A stretch of DNA of 64,000 nucleotides, taken from positions 496,001 through 560,000 of the forward strand of contig OY759717.1 in NCBI GenBank assembly GCA_963662525.1, in the 5' to 3' direction. The translations under genes and the position numbers were made by a program. Origin of the DNA: CAZSDU01 sp963662525. Lineage in GTDB: Bacteria; Bacteroidota; Bacteroidia; Bacteroidales; FEN-979. Shown here piece by piece: positions 8,340 through 17,975 of this stretch (the first letter of the stretch is position 1; each line of letters starts with the position of its first letter). The notes below the pieces were generated by a model. The model ran no database searches. It was not told the DNA's origin and was given only the letters and a program-made list of their open reading frames with translations.

Positions 8340-9563
8340 CTATTCCGGAAGCACACCGGAAAGCTTGACATCCCTTCCTGAAGGTCGCTGAAAGGCCATT
8401 AGGCCGAAGGCCGGAAGGATAGCATAAATATGTTCAAAAAGCCGGGCCTGGAAGTCCTCAAACTCAGCCCAGTTAGGCGGTACATAAAAAGCATAGATTT
8501 CCAGGGGCAAACCGTTTTCTGAAGGTTGAAGGGTGCGTACCATGAGGGTGGCATCCTGATTCAGATTGGGGATGTTCTTCAGATAATCAAGGAGGTATTT
8601 CCGAAAAAGTCCCAGATTGGTAACTTGCCCCTCTGTTTTAAGCAAAGTACCCACCGGAATATCAGCATTTTGAAGCGTTTTCAACATGTCCTCATCATAA
8701 AAGCGGATCGTGCCGGTATCAATAAGCAAGGAACGTTTCATCCTCCTGCCCCCGGCTTCACCCATGCTTTTCCAATTCTGAAATGAATCTGAAATCAAGG
8801 TATAGGTAGGAATACAACTCACCGAATTATCGAAATTCCTCACTTTTACTGTAACCAGAGATATATCGATGACCGTCCCGTCCGTATTATATTTCGGCAT
8901 GGTGATCCAGTCGCCGATATTCACCATCTTATTGCTTGAAAGCTGCACCCCGGCTACAAAGCCAAGAATGCTATCCTTGAAAATCAGCATGATCACTGCC
9001 GACATGGCGCCCAGTCCGGCCAGTAAAGTAAGCGGCGACTGACCAATCAGCACGGAAACCATGGCAATGCCTCCAACCACATAGGTAATGATCTTACCAA
9101 TCTGCACATAACCCTTGATGGGTTTGGATTCAGATACATCAATCTCTCCGTATATATGGTACACGGCATTCAAAAAAGAAATGATGACCAGTAAAATAAT
9201 GAAGGTCATATAAATATGCAATCCCAATTCGATGAATTTAATGGCTTCAGGATATTTGGAGATACTGGGAACAAGTGACACCTGAAGCACCAGTGCCGGC
9301 AACAGCATAACCAGCCTGGTAAAGACCTTCTGCTCATACAGATGATCATCCCATTTGCTGACAGATCGCTGAATGAGCCGTTTCAGGAAACGGTTGATGA
9401 TGATCTTGGCAATATAATAAACAATGACCGATGTGATCAGAATAATGATCAGGGTTGAGAAATCAGCCAGATAGCCGGCGAATATATCAGAAAAACCCCA
9501 ATCTGTCAGGGTTGATTTAAATCCGGAACTAAAAGTTCGGGCGGTAAGTTCATGCATGGGCAT
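8340..9563 (-). CDS. Mechanosensitive channel, MscS/YbdG type
   Basis: A 407-residue MscS-superfamily protein. An N-terminal region of about five hydrophobic segments precedes the pore-lining helix and MscS beta domain (GLGAMSAVIMLIFKDSILGFVAG, then VNIGDWITMPKYNTDGTVIDISLVTVKVRNFDN). The insertion after the beta domain (SDSFQNWKSMGEAGGRRMKR) and the overall length match the YbdG/MscM class, which opens under hypo-osmotic stress. It lies between a lipid kinase gene and a porin gene on the same strand, so a role in envelope or osmotic homeostasis is plausible. ATG at 9563; a second in-frame ATG two codons on is possible. Confidence 0.88.
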   Translation of the reverse strand: MPMHELTARTFSSGFKSTLTDWGFSDIFAGYLADFSTLIIILITSVIVYYIAKIIINRFLKRLIQRSVSKWDDHLYEQKVFTRLVMLLPALVLQVSLVPSISKYPEAIKFIELGLHIYMTFIILLVIISFLNAVYHIYGEIDVSESKPIKGYVQIGKIITYVVGGIAMVSVLIGQSPLTLLAGLGAMSAVIMLIFKDSILGFVAGVQLSSNKMVNIGDWITMPKYNTDGTVIDISLVTVKVRNFDNSVSCIPTYTLISDSFQNWKSMGEAGGRRMKRSLLIDTGTIRFYDEDMLKTLQNADIPVGTLLKTEGQVTNLGLFRKYLLDYLKNIPNLNQDATLMVRTLQPSENGLPLEIYAFYVPPNWAEFEDFQARLFEHIYAILPAFGLMAFQRPSGRDVKLSGVLPE

Positions 9564-9599
9564 TTATGATTCATTTTGGTTTTATGATGCAGGATCCAG

Positions 9600-9620
9600 C
9601 CTGCCTGCCGGACAGGCAGG
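9600..9620. repeat. Inverted repeat CCTGCCTG-N5-CAGGCAGG
   Basis: Perfect 8-bp arms with a 5-nt loop, directly followed by a heptamer array. It lies in the gap between the lipid kinase and channel genes. It could act as a hairpin in the polycistronic transcript. Confidence 0.75.
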
Positions 9621-9655
9621 GATGCAAGATGCAAGATAAAAGATGCAAGATAAAA
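9621..9655. repeat. Heptamer array GATGCAA / GATAAAA, 5 units
   Basis: Five consecutive 7-bp units, three GATGCAA and two GATAAAA, directly after the CCTGCCTG palindrome. It occupies part of the 145-bp gap between the YegS-like and YbdG-like genes. Confidence 0.8.
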
Positions 9656-9708
9656 AAAATATATTATTTTATCACGCATCTCGTATCCTGAATCAGGAGC
9701 GAAGCGAC

Positions 9709-10593
9709 CTATGGTACCAGCACGTTCAGCGACAAGGGATTGATTTTCATGGTAAAATCCTTCCCTATCCTGATCGGATCCCCGTCAAGATGAGCGCCTT
9801 TCCCTTTTTTTCGCTTTACCTGAACTTCCCTGGCCCTGATTATTTCAACATAACGGGTATGGTCAAAGCGTTTCATGAAAAGCAAGGGAGCCAAAAAAAT
9901 GGTCTTCCAGTAAGGAACTTTTCCCACAATGCAAACATCAATATAACCATCATCAACACTGGCCTTCGGGTCGATGGAAGTATTGTTCCCAAACTGACTT
10001 GAGTTGGCAAAGCTGACCAGCAATGCCCTGCGCTTGATGGTCTTTCCATCAATGACCAGGGTATATTTTCTGGGTTGGTAATCCTTATAGGAACCGGTGG
10101 TTATTTTTAAATAGCTGGCAAAACCTCGTTTTCCTGATTTTGCAAATTTCTTAGCCACCGATGCATCAAATCCGATACCGGCAACATTCACAAAAACAAG
10201 GTCATTGATGGTAGCCGTATCTATTTTCCGGGTTTCTCCATGATTAATTACATCCAGTGCCCGCTTCAGGTTCATCGGGATCTTCAGGTGACGCGAAAGG
10301 CCATTACCTGAACCTGTCGGGATAATTCCCAATACGGTTTTCGTCCCCACCAATCCCGCGGCAGTTTCATTCACGGTTCCATCTCCGCCCACTGCAATGA
10401 CAAAAGGAATCCCTTCCGCAGAAGCCTTTGCAGCAATTTCAGTGGCATGCCCCTGCCTTTCCGTATAAGAAATCTGATAATCGTACTTCTCCTTATCCAG
10501 CCTTTGATCAATCAGTAGTTCAAGACCCTTCTGCTTCCCCAGTCCGGAAATAGGATTCACAATGAACAGTATTTTCTTTCTCTCCCCCGTCAT
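9709..10593 (-). CDS. Lipid kinase, YegS/diacylglycerol kinase family
   Basis: A 294-residue soluble kinase of the DAGK catalytic-domain family. VNPISGLGK (12-20) forms the N-terminal loop, GGDGTVNE (69-76) the nucleotide site and PTGSGNGLSR (92-101) the second glycine loop. The acidic C-terminal region includes DGYIDV and HLDGDPI. Family members phosphorylate diacylglycerol, phosphatidylglycerol or sphingoid bases. The gene follows an LtaS-type phosphoglycerol transferase with 17 bp between them, all within a heptamer array. Recycling of the diacylglycerol released by that enzyme is a natural inference. Substrate choice cannot be read from sequence. Confidence 0.87.
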   Translation of the reverse strand: MTGERKKILFIVNPISGLGKQKGLELLIDQRLDKEKYDYQISYTERQGHATEIAAKASAEGIPFVIAVGGDGTVNETAAGLVGTKTVLGIIPTGSGNGLSRHLKIPMNLKRALDVINHGETRKIDTATINDLVFVNVAGIGFDASVAKKFAKSGKRGFASYLKITTGSYKDYQPRKYTLVIDGKTIKRRALLVSFANSSQFGNNTSIDPKASVDDGYIDVCIVGKVPYWKTIFLAPLLFMKRFDHTRYVEIIRAREVQVKRKKGKGAHLDGDPIRIGKDFTMKINPLSLNVLVP

Positions 10594-10622
10594 TTGTCAA
10601 TCGTCATTTATCAATTATCAAT
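10588..10622 (-). repeat. Heptamer array holding the stop and start codons of two genes
   Basis: On the minus strand there are five 7-nt units: two ATTGATA, then AATGACG, ATTGACA and AATGACG, consensus AWTGAYN. The first two units code the last residues of the LtaS-like protein, and its TGA stop (10611-10613) lies in the second. The ATG of the lipid kinase (10591-10593) lies in the last. Confidence 0.75.
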
Positions 10623-12587
10623 GCTCAGCCTGTTCTCTATCACCCTGTTGTTATACTGCTGAATGAAAGCTTTCATAAACAATTCCAGCTTCTCCTTTTC
10701 CGTTTTTTTGACCTGAAGTACGTTTCTTTTCTGCAAGGGATCCGGTTTGAGATCGAATAATTGGGTAGATGCCGAACCGTCAAATTCAAGGTAATGATCA
10801 TCTTTAAGCAGTCCATAGATCCCGCTGATAAAATGAATCGAAAAACGGCTGGAAGTAGAATCAAAAAGGTCATTGCCAAAAGCCAGGTAATTTTTGTCAT
10901 AACCCAAGTAATTCAACACCGTTGGCATGATATCCGTCTGCTGGGCAATGCCTGTGGATTTTCCTTTTAAGTCGCTTCCGGGCTGAAAAAATAAAAGAGG
11001 GATGGCATACTGCCCGATACTGGACTGGTAAAAGGGATAATAACCTTCCGAGGTATGATCGGCAGTAATGACAAAAAGTGTGTTATTATACCAGGACATA
11101 TGTTTGATCGTATGAAAAAATTCGGCAAGTGAATGATCCGTATACATAATGCTTTGCTGAATAGGAAGTTTGCCTTTCCTGAACACGTTGGCATATTTGC
11201 CGGGAACATAATACGGATGGTGAGAAGAAAGAGAAAAAAATGAAACCACAAACGGCTGCTTAAGTTCGTTCATTTTATGGGCTGTGAATTGCATAAATTC
11301 CTCATCCCTGATCCCCCATTTACCATCATAATCCTTTTCATTTGCGTATTCAGATCTTCCATAATAATTATCGAAGCCCACCAGTCTGGTATAGGCATCA
11401 AATCCCATGGTGCCATTGGTACCTCCATGAAAAAATGCCGAGGAATAACCCTTGGGTTTGAGCAAGCCGGCAATACCGGTGAATTTCCCCGCGGCATAGT
11501 TGGATTGAATGAACGATTCATTCATCAGGGAAGGAATACCGGAAAGTATGGAGGGGATCCCTTGGATGGAAGTTTTCCCATTGGCGTATGCATCAAAATA
11601 ATATCCTTGCCGGATCAGGGAATCCAGAAACGGAGTGAAGCCTTGGTAATGGCCATCTTCAAGAGAGTGATTCAAGCATCCGATATGCTCCCGTGAAAAA
11701 CTTTCCAGGATGATAATCATTATATTGACTTTCCTGAATTCCTTTGGTTTTACTTTATGAACAGGAGTATAAACAGCCGAAAGTTCTTTTTCATTTTTAA
11801 AATATGTACAGGGTTTCAGAACTTCACGGTTAAAAGTCTTGGCAAGAGCAAAAGGAGTATTCAGTAATAATGGAATATTCTTTGCCGAAGTATAATTGCC
11901 CGCAGTTACCAGGCTGATCGGCCGCAGTTGAAGCCCCCCCCTGATACCCAGGACAGCAATACCCATTGTAAGAATAAAAAGAAAAGAATGGATCAGATAG
12001 AACTGGAAACCGCTTTGCCTGGACTTATTGGAGGAAGATATGGGAGAAAACCGGGTGGCAAAAAAGATCAGCAGCACAACAAAAACCAGCCAGGTCAGCC
12101 CTATATACCAGAAATCCATCAGGAATTGAGGAATAAGTTTATTGAAATCCCCTCCTACGCCAAGGTACTGGAAAATATCGGCCGTGGTTCGTTTCAGTGT
12201 AAACCTGAAGTATATCGTATCCACGAAGTTTCCCATCAGTGCAACAATGTTGAAAAAATAATAGAAAGCATTGGCAAATCCCTGGTAAACCTTGTTGAAC
12301 TTGAACCTGAAAGGAACAGCATTCATCAGGATGAAAGGGATGTTGAAAATCAAGACTGCAACAATGTCGAAGCGGATGCCCAGGAGGAAGATTTTTAAAG
12401 CTTCCCTCATGGAAAGATCGGAAAAATAACTAAGGTTGAACAGGTAGAAAAGGATTCTCGAAAAGAACATCAGCAGCAATATCACCAGGAGCTTCAAAAA
12501 CATTACCAGGTATATATTTCCACTGTACCATTTATTGCCCTTTTTGCTTTTACTTCCTGATCTGTGTACCGGTTTTTTCTTTACCAT
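10611..12587 (-). CDS. LtaS-type phosphoglycerol transferase (sulfatase fold)
   Basis: A 658-residue inner-membrane protein with about five membrane helices (27-50, 68-92, 105-128, 158-178, 196-216) and a large periplasmic alkaline-phosphatase-like domain. Key residues match LtaS/OpgB-like enzymes: E295 in ILESFS, the nucleophile T339 in ANGKTS, the His pair in SSHHPYY (456-457), and D510-H511 in ITADHTSEG. These enzymes move glycerol phosphate from phosphatidylglycerol to a glycan or lipid and release diacylglycerol. A Gram-negative Bacteroidota has no classical lipoteichoic acid, so a periplasmic glycan or surface lipid is the likely acceptor. It is first in a minus-strand series with a lipid kinase and a mechanosensitive channel. 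A near-consensus TAACTTTA lies upstream. Confidence 0.88.
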   Translation of the reverse strand: MVKKKPVHRSGSKSKKGNKWYSGNIYLVMFLKLLVILLLMFFSRILFYLFNLSYFSDLSMREALKIFLLGIRFDIVAVLIFNIPFILMNAVPFRFKFNKVYQGFANAFYYFFNIVALMGNFVDTIYFRFTLKRTTADIFQYLGVGGDFNKLIPQFLMDFWYIGLTWLVFVVLLIFFATRFSPISSSNKSRQSGFQFYLIHSFLFILTMGIAVLGIRGGLQLRPISLVTAGNYTSAKNIPLLLNTPFALAKTFNREVLKPCTYFKNEKELSAVYTPVHKVKPKEFRKVNIMIIILESFSREHIGCLNHSLEDGHYQGFTPFLDSLIRQGYYFDAYANGKTSIQGIPSILSGIPSLMNESFIQSNYAAGKFTGIAGLLKPKGYSSAFFHGGTNGTMGFDAYTRLVGFDNYYGRSEYANEKDYDGKWGIRDEEFMQFTAHKMNELKQPFVVSFFSLSSHHPYYVPGKYANVFRKGKLPIQQSIMYTDHSLAEFFHTIKHMSWYNNTLFVITADHTSEGYYPFYQSSIGQYAIPLLFFQPGSDLKGKSTGIAQQTDIMPTVLNYLGYDKNYLAFGNDLFDSTSSRFSIHFISGIYGLLKDDHYLEFDGSASTQLFDLKPDPLQKRNVLQVKKTEKEKLELFMKAFIQQYNNRVIENRLSIDN

Positions 12588-12648
12588 AAAAGAGGATTAA
12601 TTCAGCTTGTAAAGTTAGAAAAGAAATTTACGATATTTTCATTTTCCT

Positions 12649-12656
12649 TATCTTTG
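12649..12656 (+). promoter_or_regulatory. -7 element of the citrate lyase genes
   Basis: TATCTTTG matches TAnnTTTG, 30 bp before the citDE ATG. The predicted leader is about 22 nt. No clear -33 TTG. Confidence 0.6.
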
Positions 12657-12685
12657 AAGCCTCAATTTTCATTAATCGAAAATCC

Positions 12686-13895
<1,210 letters not shown>

Positions 13896-13909
<14 letters not shown>

Positions 13910-15458
13910 TAAACTGGTTACCAATGCCGCCGGACGCCTCGTACCTACCGTGATCAATGGACAACCTGCCATACCTTATCAGGGAGTCGGAAAATACAAA
14001 CCTGAAGGACACAGGGCAGCACCAAAACTGGCCAGCTGTGCCGATTATCCCGCCGACGGCAATAAAGTGGTGGAAAACCTCAGGGAAGCCCTGCTTAAAG
14101 CCGGGCTAAGGGATGGCATCACCATTTCCACCCATCACCATTTCCGTAATGGCGACCTGGTGGCCACACAGATCTTCGACATCGCACATGACCTGGGCAT
14201 AAAAGACCTGATGTGGTATCCCTCGGCTTCTTTCCCCTGCCATGAACCCATGACCAAATACCTGGAAGATGGCACCATCAACCATATCGAAGGCAGTATG
14301 AATGGTGCATTAGGCCGCTTTACATCGGAGGGAAAAATGAAAGGGCTGGGTGTGCTTCGTTCGCATGGCGGCCGTTATCAGGCCGTTCAGGATGGAGAAG
14401 TACACATCGACATCGCTGTGATCGCCGCTCCTACTGCTGATCCTTTCGGAGATGCCAATGGCGTGAATGGTTCTGCTGCCTGTGGGCCCCTGGGTTTCGC
14501 CCTGGCTGATTCCCAATACGCCGACAAAGTCATCATCGTGACCGACAACCTGATCCCCTTCCCCTGCCTGCCCTGGCAGATCAATGGTAATTATGTGGAT
14601 TACGTGGTCGTTATGGACAAAATAGGAATACCTGAAAAAATTGTCAGCGGAACTACGGAAATTACGAAAAGCCCCGACCGCCTGCTTCTTGCGGAATGGT
14701 CAGCCAAATTCTGCGACGAAGCCGGACTCATCTACGACGGATTCTCATTCCAGGCCGGCGCCGGTGGAACCGCCTTGTCGATCGGAATCTATTTCTCTGA
14801 AATTCTCCGGGAAAGAGGCTGGAAAGCACGTTTTGCCAGGGGAGGCAGCAATAAATACCTGGTGAAGATGCTGGAAGAAGGACTGGTGGAGTACATCCTC
14901 GACGGCCAAACCTTCGACCTCGACGGTGTCCGCTCCATGCGCGATAATCCACATCATACCTGGACAAGCCCCTTTACAAGCTATAATTACCATGGTAAAG
15001 GTAATTTTTCTTCCATGGTCGATATCGTTATCCTTGGCGCAACGGAAGTGGATGTGAACTTCAATGCCAATGTGGTCACCCATTCCGATGGCTACCTGCT
15101 GCATGGCATCGGGGGCTGGCAAAACACCCTCTTCGGGAAATGTGTTATCCTTCCCGTTCCTCTCTTCCGCGACCGTATGCCGGTTATCCGCGATGAAGTT
15201 ACGACCATCTGCGGCCCTGGTGAACTGATTGATGTGATTGTCACCGAAAGAGGTATCGCCATCAATCCCCGGAGAACAGATCTGATTGAGAAAATGAAAA
15301 ACTCATCCCTGCCTATCAAAACCATAGAAGAACTGAAAAACGAAGCAGAAAAGATCTGTGGTGTACCTGCCAAACCTAAATTTACCGACGAAGTCGTGGC
15401 AGTCGTGAAATGGGTGGATGGAACGGTGCTGGACGCAATCTGGAAAGTGCAGGTTTAG
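13896..15458 (+). CDS. citF: Citrate lyase alpha subunit (citrate:acetyl-ACP transferase)
   Basis: A 520-residue CitF. It exchanges acetyl on the ACP for citrate to give citryl-ACP, which CitE then cleaves. The sequence has the CoA-transferase family I features expected: the glycine-rich SFQAGAGGTALSIGIYF, AEWSAKFCDEAGLIYDGF, VTHSDGYLLHGIGGWQNT and VTERGIAINPRRTDL. ATG 13896 is favoured by GGAGGGA just upstream. It overlaps citDE by 14 nt, so the subunits are probably made in step. The usual helper genes citC (ligase), citX and citG (prosthetic group) are not in the window. Confidence 0.93.
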
Positions 15459-15473
15459 GTTTTCTTTTTTTTT

Positions 15474-15583
15474 ATTAACCACAATGTTCACAAAGATTTA
15501 CACGAAGAACACAAAGGAGCGTTTTTCCTGTGTCCGATTTTCTTTGTGACCTCTGTGCCTCCTTCGTGCCCTTAGTGGTTAAT
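15474..15583. repeat. Imperfect inverted repeat built of CACRAAG words
   Basis: Ends are perfect inverted copies, ATTAACCAC at 15474-15482 and GTGGTTAAT at 15575-15583. The arms carry roughly 9-bp words such as CACGAAGAA and CACAAAGGA on one side, and the complements of CACTAAGGG, CACGAAGGA and CACAGAGGT on the other. It fills the citF-GxxExxY gap and could form a long imperfect hairpin, possibly acting as a terminator for both convergent genes. Confidence 0.65.
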
Positions 15584-15586
15584 ATT

Positions 15587-15970
15587 TTAATCAAGATTAC
15601 CGTTTATAACTCTTCTCACCCCTTGTTTCAGCAGGATTACATTGAAATTAATAAGTAATCCAAGTTTGAAATTGCCAAGTTTCATATCGGTTAAAATTTG
15701 AGCCATATGAACATCATTTAATGATTCTACACTTTTAATTTCTATCAATACTAATCCCTCAATTAACAAATCAATCCGATAACCAAATTCCAGCTTAATA
15801 TTTTCAAAAATCAATGGCATGGGTTTTTCTTTTTCAACCTGTAAACCAAGCTGTCTGAGTTTAAAATCCAGACACTCTTTATATGCACTTTCAAGTAATC
15901 CAGGTCCTAATGCTTTATGAACCTGAATAGCTGAACCAAGAACTATGTGAGCAATTTCATTTTCTGTCAT
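15587..15970 (-). CDS. GxxExxY family protein, PD-(D/E)XK-like
   Basis: A 127-residue protein of the GxxExxY family (PDDEXK_3). The name-giving motif is GLLESAY (about 24-30). The nuclease-like core is FGYRIDLLIEGLVLIEIKSVESL, with the D and the E-x-K in the expected positions. The family is widespread in environmental genomes; its cellular role is not established. The gene is the only minus-strand gene between citF and recQ, and is bounded by an inverted repeat on its 3' side and by AATCGTA heptamers upstream. This placement looks like an inserted unit, though no transposase is seen. Confidence 0.88.
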   Translation of the reverse strand: MTENEIAHIVLGSAIQVHKALGPGLLESAYKECLDFKLRQLGLQVEKEKPMPLIFENIKLEFGYRIDLLIEGLVLIEIKSVESLNDVHMAQILTDMKLGNFKLGLLINFNVILLKQGVRRVINGNLD

Positions 15971-16029
15971 ATTTTTGTTGCTTAATCCATTATCTCACAA
16001 AAAAGTAATACGTTTGTTAATAACTTTTC

Positions 16030-16057
16030 AATCGTAAATCGTAAATCGTAAATTCAG
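16030..16057 (+). repeat. Heptamer array AATCGTA, 3 perfect + 1 diverged, abutting recQ
   Basis: Three perfect AATCGTA units (16030-16050) and a diverged AATTCAG (16051-16057). The GTG start of recQ follows with no gap. A stop codon in the recQ frame at 16049-16051 excludes a longer protein. Confidence 0.85.
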
Positions 16058-17962
16058 GTGACTCTCCATCAAATATTACTCAAATACTGGGGCTATTCAT
16101 CCTTCCGTCCCCTTCAGGAAGAGATCATCCGCTCTGTTCTCGATGGAAATGATACCCTGGCGTTGCTGCCGACCGGAGGTGGAAAATCACTTTGTTTCCA
16201 GGTCCCGGCTATGGCTCTTGAGGGGGTATGCCTGGTAGTTACACCCCTTATCGCCTTAATGAAAGACCAGGTTGACAACCTGAAAAAAAAAGGAATTCCT
16301 GCAGAAGCCATCCACTCTGGAATGCATCCCGGAGAGATGGAAAGAATTATCGGCAATTGTCAGTTCGGGAATATCAAGCTGCTCTACCTTTCACCCGAAA
16401 GATTAGCTACAGACCAGCTGAGGGAAGCCCTCAGAAAAATGAAAGTAAGCCTGCTGGCCGTGGATGAAGCCCATTGCATTTCCCAATGGGGTTACGATTT
16501 CCGTCCACCATACCTGCGCATTGCCGAGATCAGAAACCTTTTACCCTCGGTTCCGGTCATCGCGCTTACAGCCACAGCCACCCCTAAGGTCGTCAGGGAT
16601 ATTCAGAAAAAACTTGAATTCCGTCGGGAAAATGTCTTCAGTAAAAGTTTTGAACGAAAGAACCTGACTTATATGGTGATCAAAGAAGAGGATAAACTTA
16701 ACCGGCTTCTTAAAATTATCAGGAAAGTCAGGGGGGTTGGGATAGTCTATGTCAGAAACCGGCGTCAGACAAAAGAAATTGCAGAATTTTTAAGCAGAAA
16801 TAAAATCCCGGCCGGGTTTTACCATGCCGGACTGGATCAGAAAACCAGGGAACAAAGGCAAAATGAATGGGTTCATGAGGAGATAAGGATAATGGTCGCC
16901 ACCAACGCTTTTGGCATGGGGATCGATAAACCCAATGTGCGACTGGTCGTTCATCTCGACCTGCCTGAAAGCATTGAAGCCTATTTCCAGGAGGCCGGCC
17001 GGGGAGGACGGGATGAAAAACAAGCCTATGCCGTATTGCTATACGAAAATGCGGATATCCTTGATGCCCGGCATAATCTCAGCATTTCTTTTCCTGAACC
17101 AAAAATGATCAGGACAGTGTACCAGTCTCTGGGAAATTATTTCCAGATCCCGGTTGGAGGAGGAAAAGAACTCCAACTTGAATTCGATATTACCGCCTTT
17201 TCGGAACAATACAAATTTTCCACGGTCATCGTTTTTAATTCATTAAAATTTCTGGAAAAAGAAGGTTACCTGTTACTGACTGATGCCCTGCATCAGCCAT
17301 CCAGGATTTTTATCAAAGCCGACAAAGAAAGTCTTTATCGTTTTCAGGTAGAAAATGAATTTTACGATCATTTTCTTAAGACAATTTTACGCTCATATAG
17401 TGGTGTTTTCAGCGATTTTGTAAGGATCAGTGAACCGGAGATTGCCCGCCGTATGAATATTAAAACAGAAGAAGTAAAGAAGCACCTGAATCGGCTGGAA
17501 CAACTTCATATCCTGGACTATGCACCTCAAACTGATCAGCCCCGGATCATCTTCCTGACAGAGCGACTGGACATCAAGGATATCCATATTTCCCAGGAAA
17601 ATTATAACGATCGGCTGAAAGACTCCGGTCAGCGGCTGGAAGCAATGATAGACTATGCACAGTCAGAAGCTAAATGCCGCAGTCAAGCGCTACTTGCCTA
17701 TTTCGGTGAATATTCGGAAAACCGTTGCGGGAAATGTGATATCTGTATCGAACGCAATAAGATCAACCTGAATGAAATGGAATTTGATAACTTCGTGAAA
17801 CAAATCAAACCTTTACTTCAGACTTCCTCCATGACCCTGGAAGAAATAGTGGAATCCATGACCCCTATGAAAGAAGACAAGGTAATTAGCGCCATACAAT
17901 GGCTGGCCGACAATGAAAAAATAACACAAAACAAAGACCGGAAATACCGCTGGAAATCGTAA
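16058..17962 (+). CDS. recQ: ATP-dependent DNA helicase RecQ
   Basis: Superfamily 2 3'-5' helicase of 634 residues. Motif 0 is FRPLQEEII, Walker A TGGGKS (39-44), Walker B DEAH (136-139) with the aromatic loop HCISQWGYDFRP, motif III ALTATAT, and motif VI QEAGRGGRDEK. The zinc-binding cysteines lie in CRSQ...NRCGKCDIC near residues 550-570. A winged-helix-like tail ends the protein; I see no clear HRDC domain. RecQ works in recombination and fork repair. The start is GTG 16058. The gene is flanked on both sides by AATCGTA heptamers, and its TAA stop lies inside the downstream array. Confidence 0.94.
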   Translation: MTLHQILLKYWGYSSFRPLQEEIIRSVLDGNDTLALLPTGGGKSLCFQVPAMALEGVCLVVTPLIALMKDQVDNLKKKGIPAEAIHSGMHPGEMERIIGNCQFGNIKLLYLSPERLATDQLREALRKMKVSLLAVDEAHCISQWGYDFRPPYLRIAEIRNLLPSVPVIALTATATPKVVRDIQKKLEFRRENVFSKSFERKNLTYMVIKEEDKLNRLLKIIRKVRGVGIVYVRNRRQTKEIAEFLSRNKIPAGFYHAGLDQKTREQRQNEWVHEEIRIMVATNAFGMGIDKPNVRLVVHLDLPESIEAYFQEAGRGGRDEKQAYAVLLYENADILDARHNLSISFPEPKMIRTVYQSLGNYFQIPVGGGKELQLEFDITAFSEQYKFSTVIVFNSLKFLEKEGYLLLTDALHQPSRIFIKADKESLYRFQVENEFYDHFLKTILRSYSGVFSDFVRISEPEIARRMNIKTEEVKKHLNRLEQLHILDYAPQTDQPRIIFLTERLDIKDIHISQENYNDRLKDSGQRLEAMIDYAQSEAKCRSQALLAYFGEYSENRCGKCDICIERNKINLNEMEFDNFVKQIKPLLQTSSMTLEEIVESMTPMKEDKVISAIQWLADNEKITQNKDRKYRWKS

Positions 17963-17975
17963 ATCGTAAATCCCC
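17955..17975 (+). repeat. Heptamer array AATCGTA, 2 perfect + 1 diverged, abutting the methyltransferase ATG
   Basis: AATCGTA at 17955-17961 and 17962-17968, then AATCCCC at 17969-17975, directly followed by ATG 17976. The first unit codes part of the last residues of RecQ, and its stop TAA is at 17960-17962. Confidence 0.85.
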
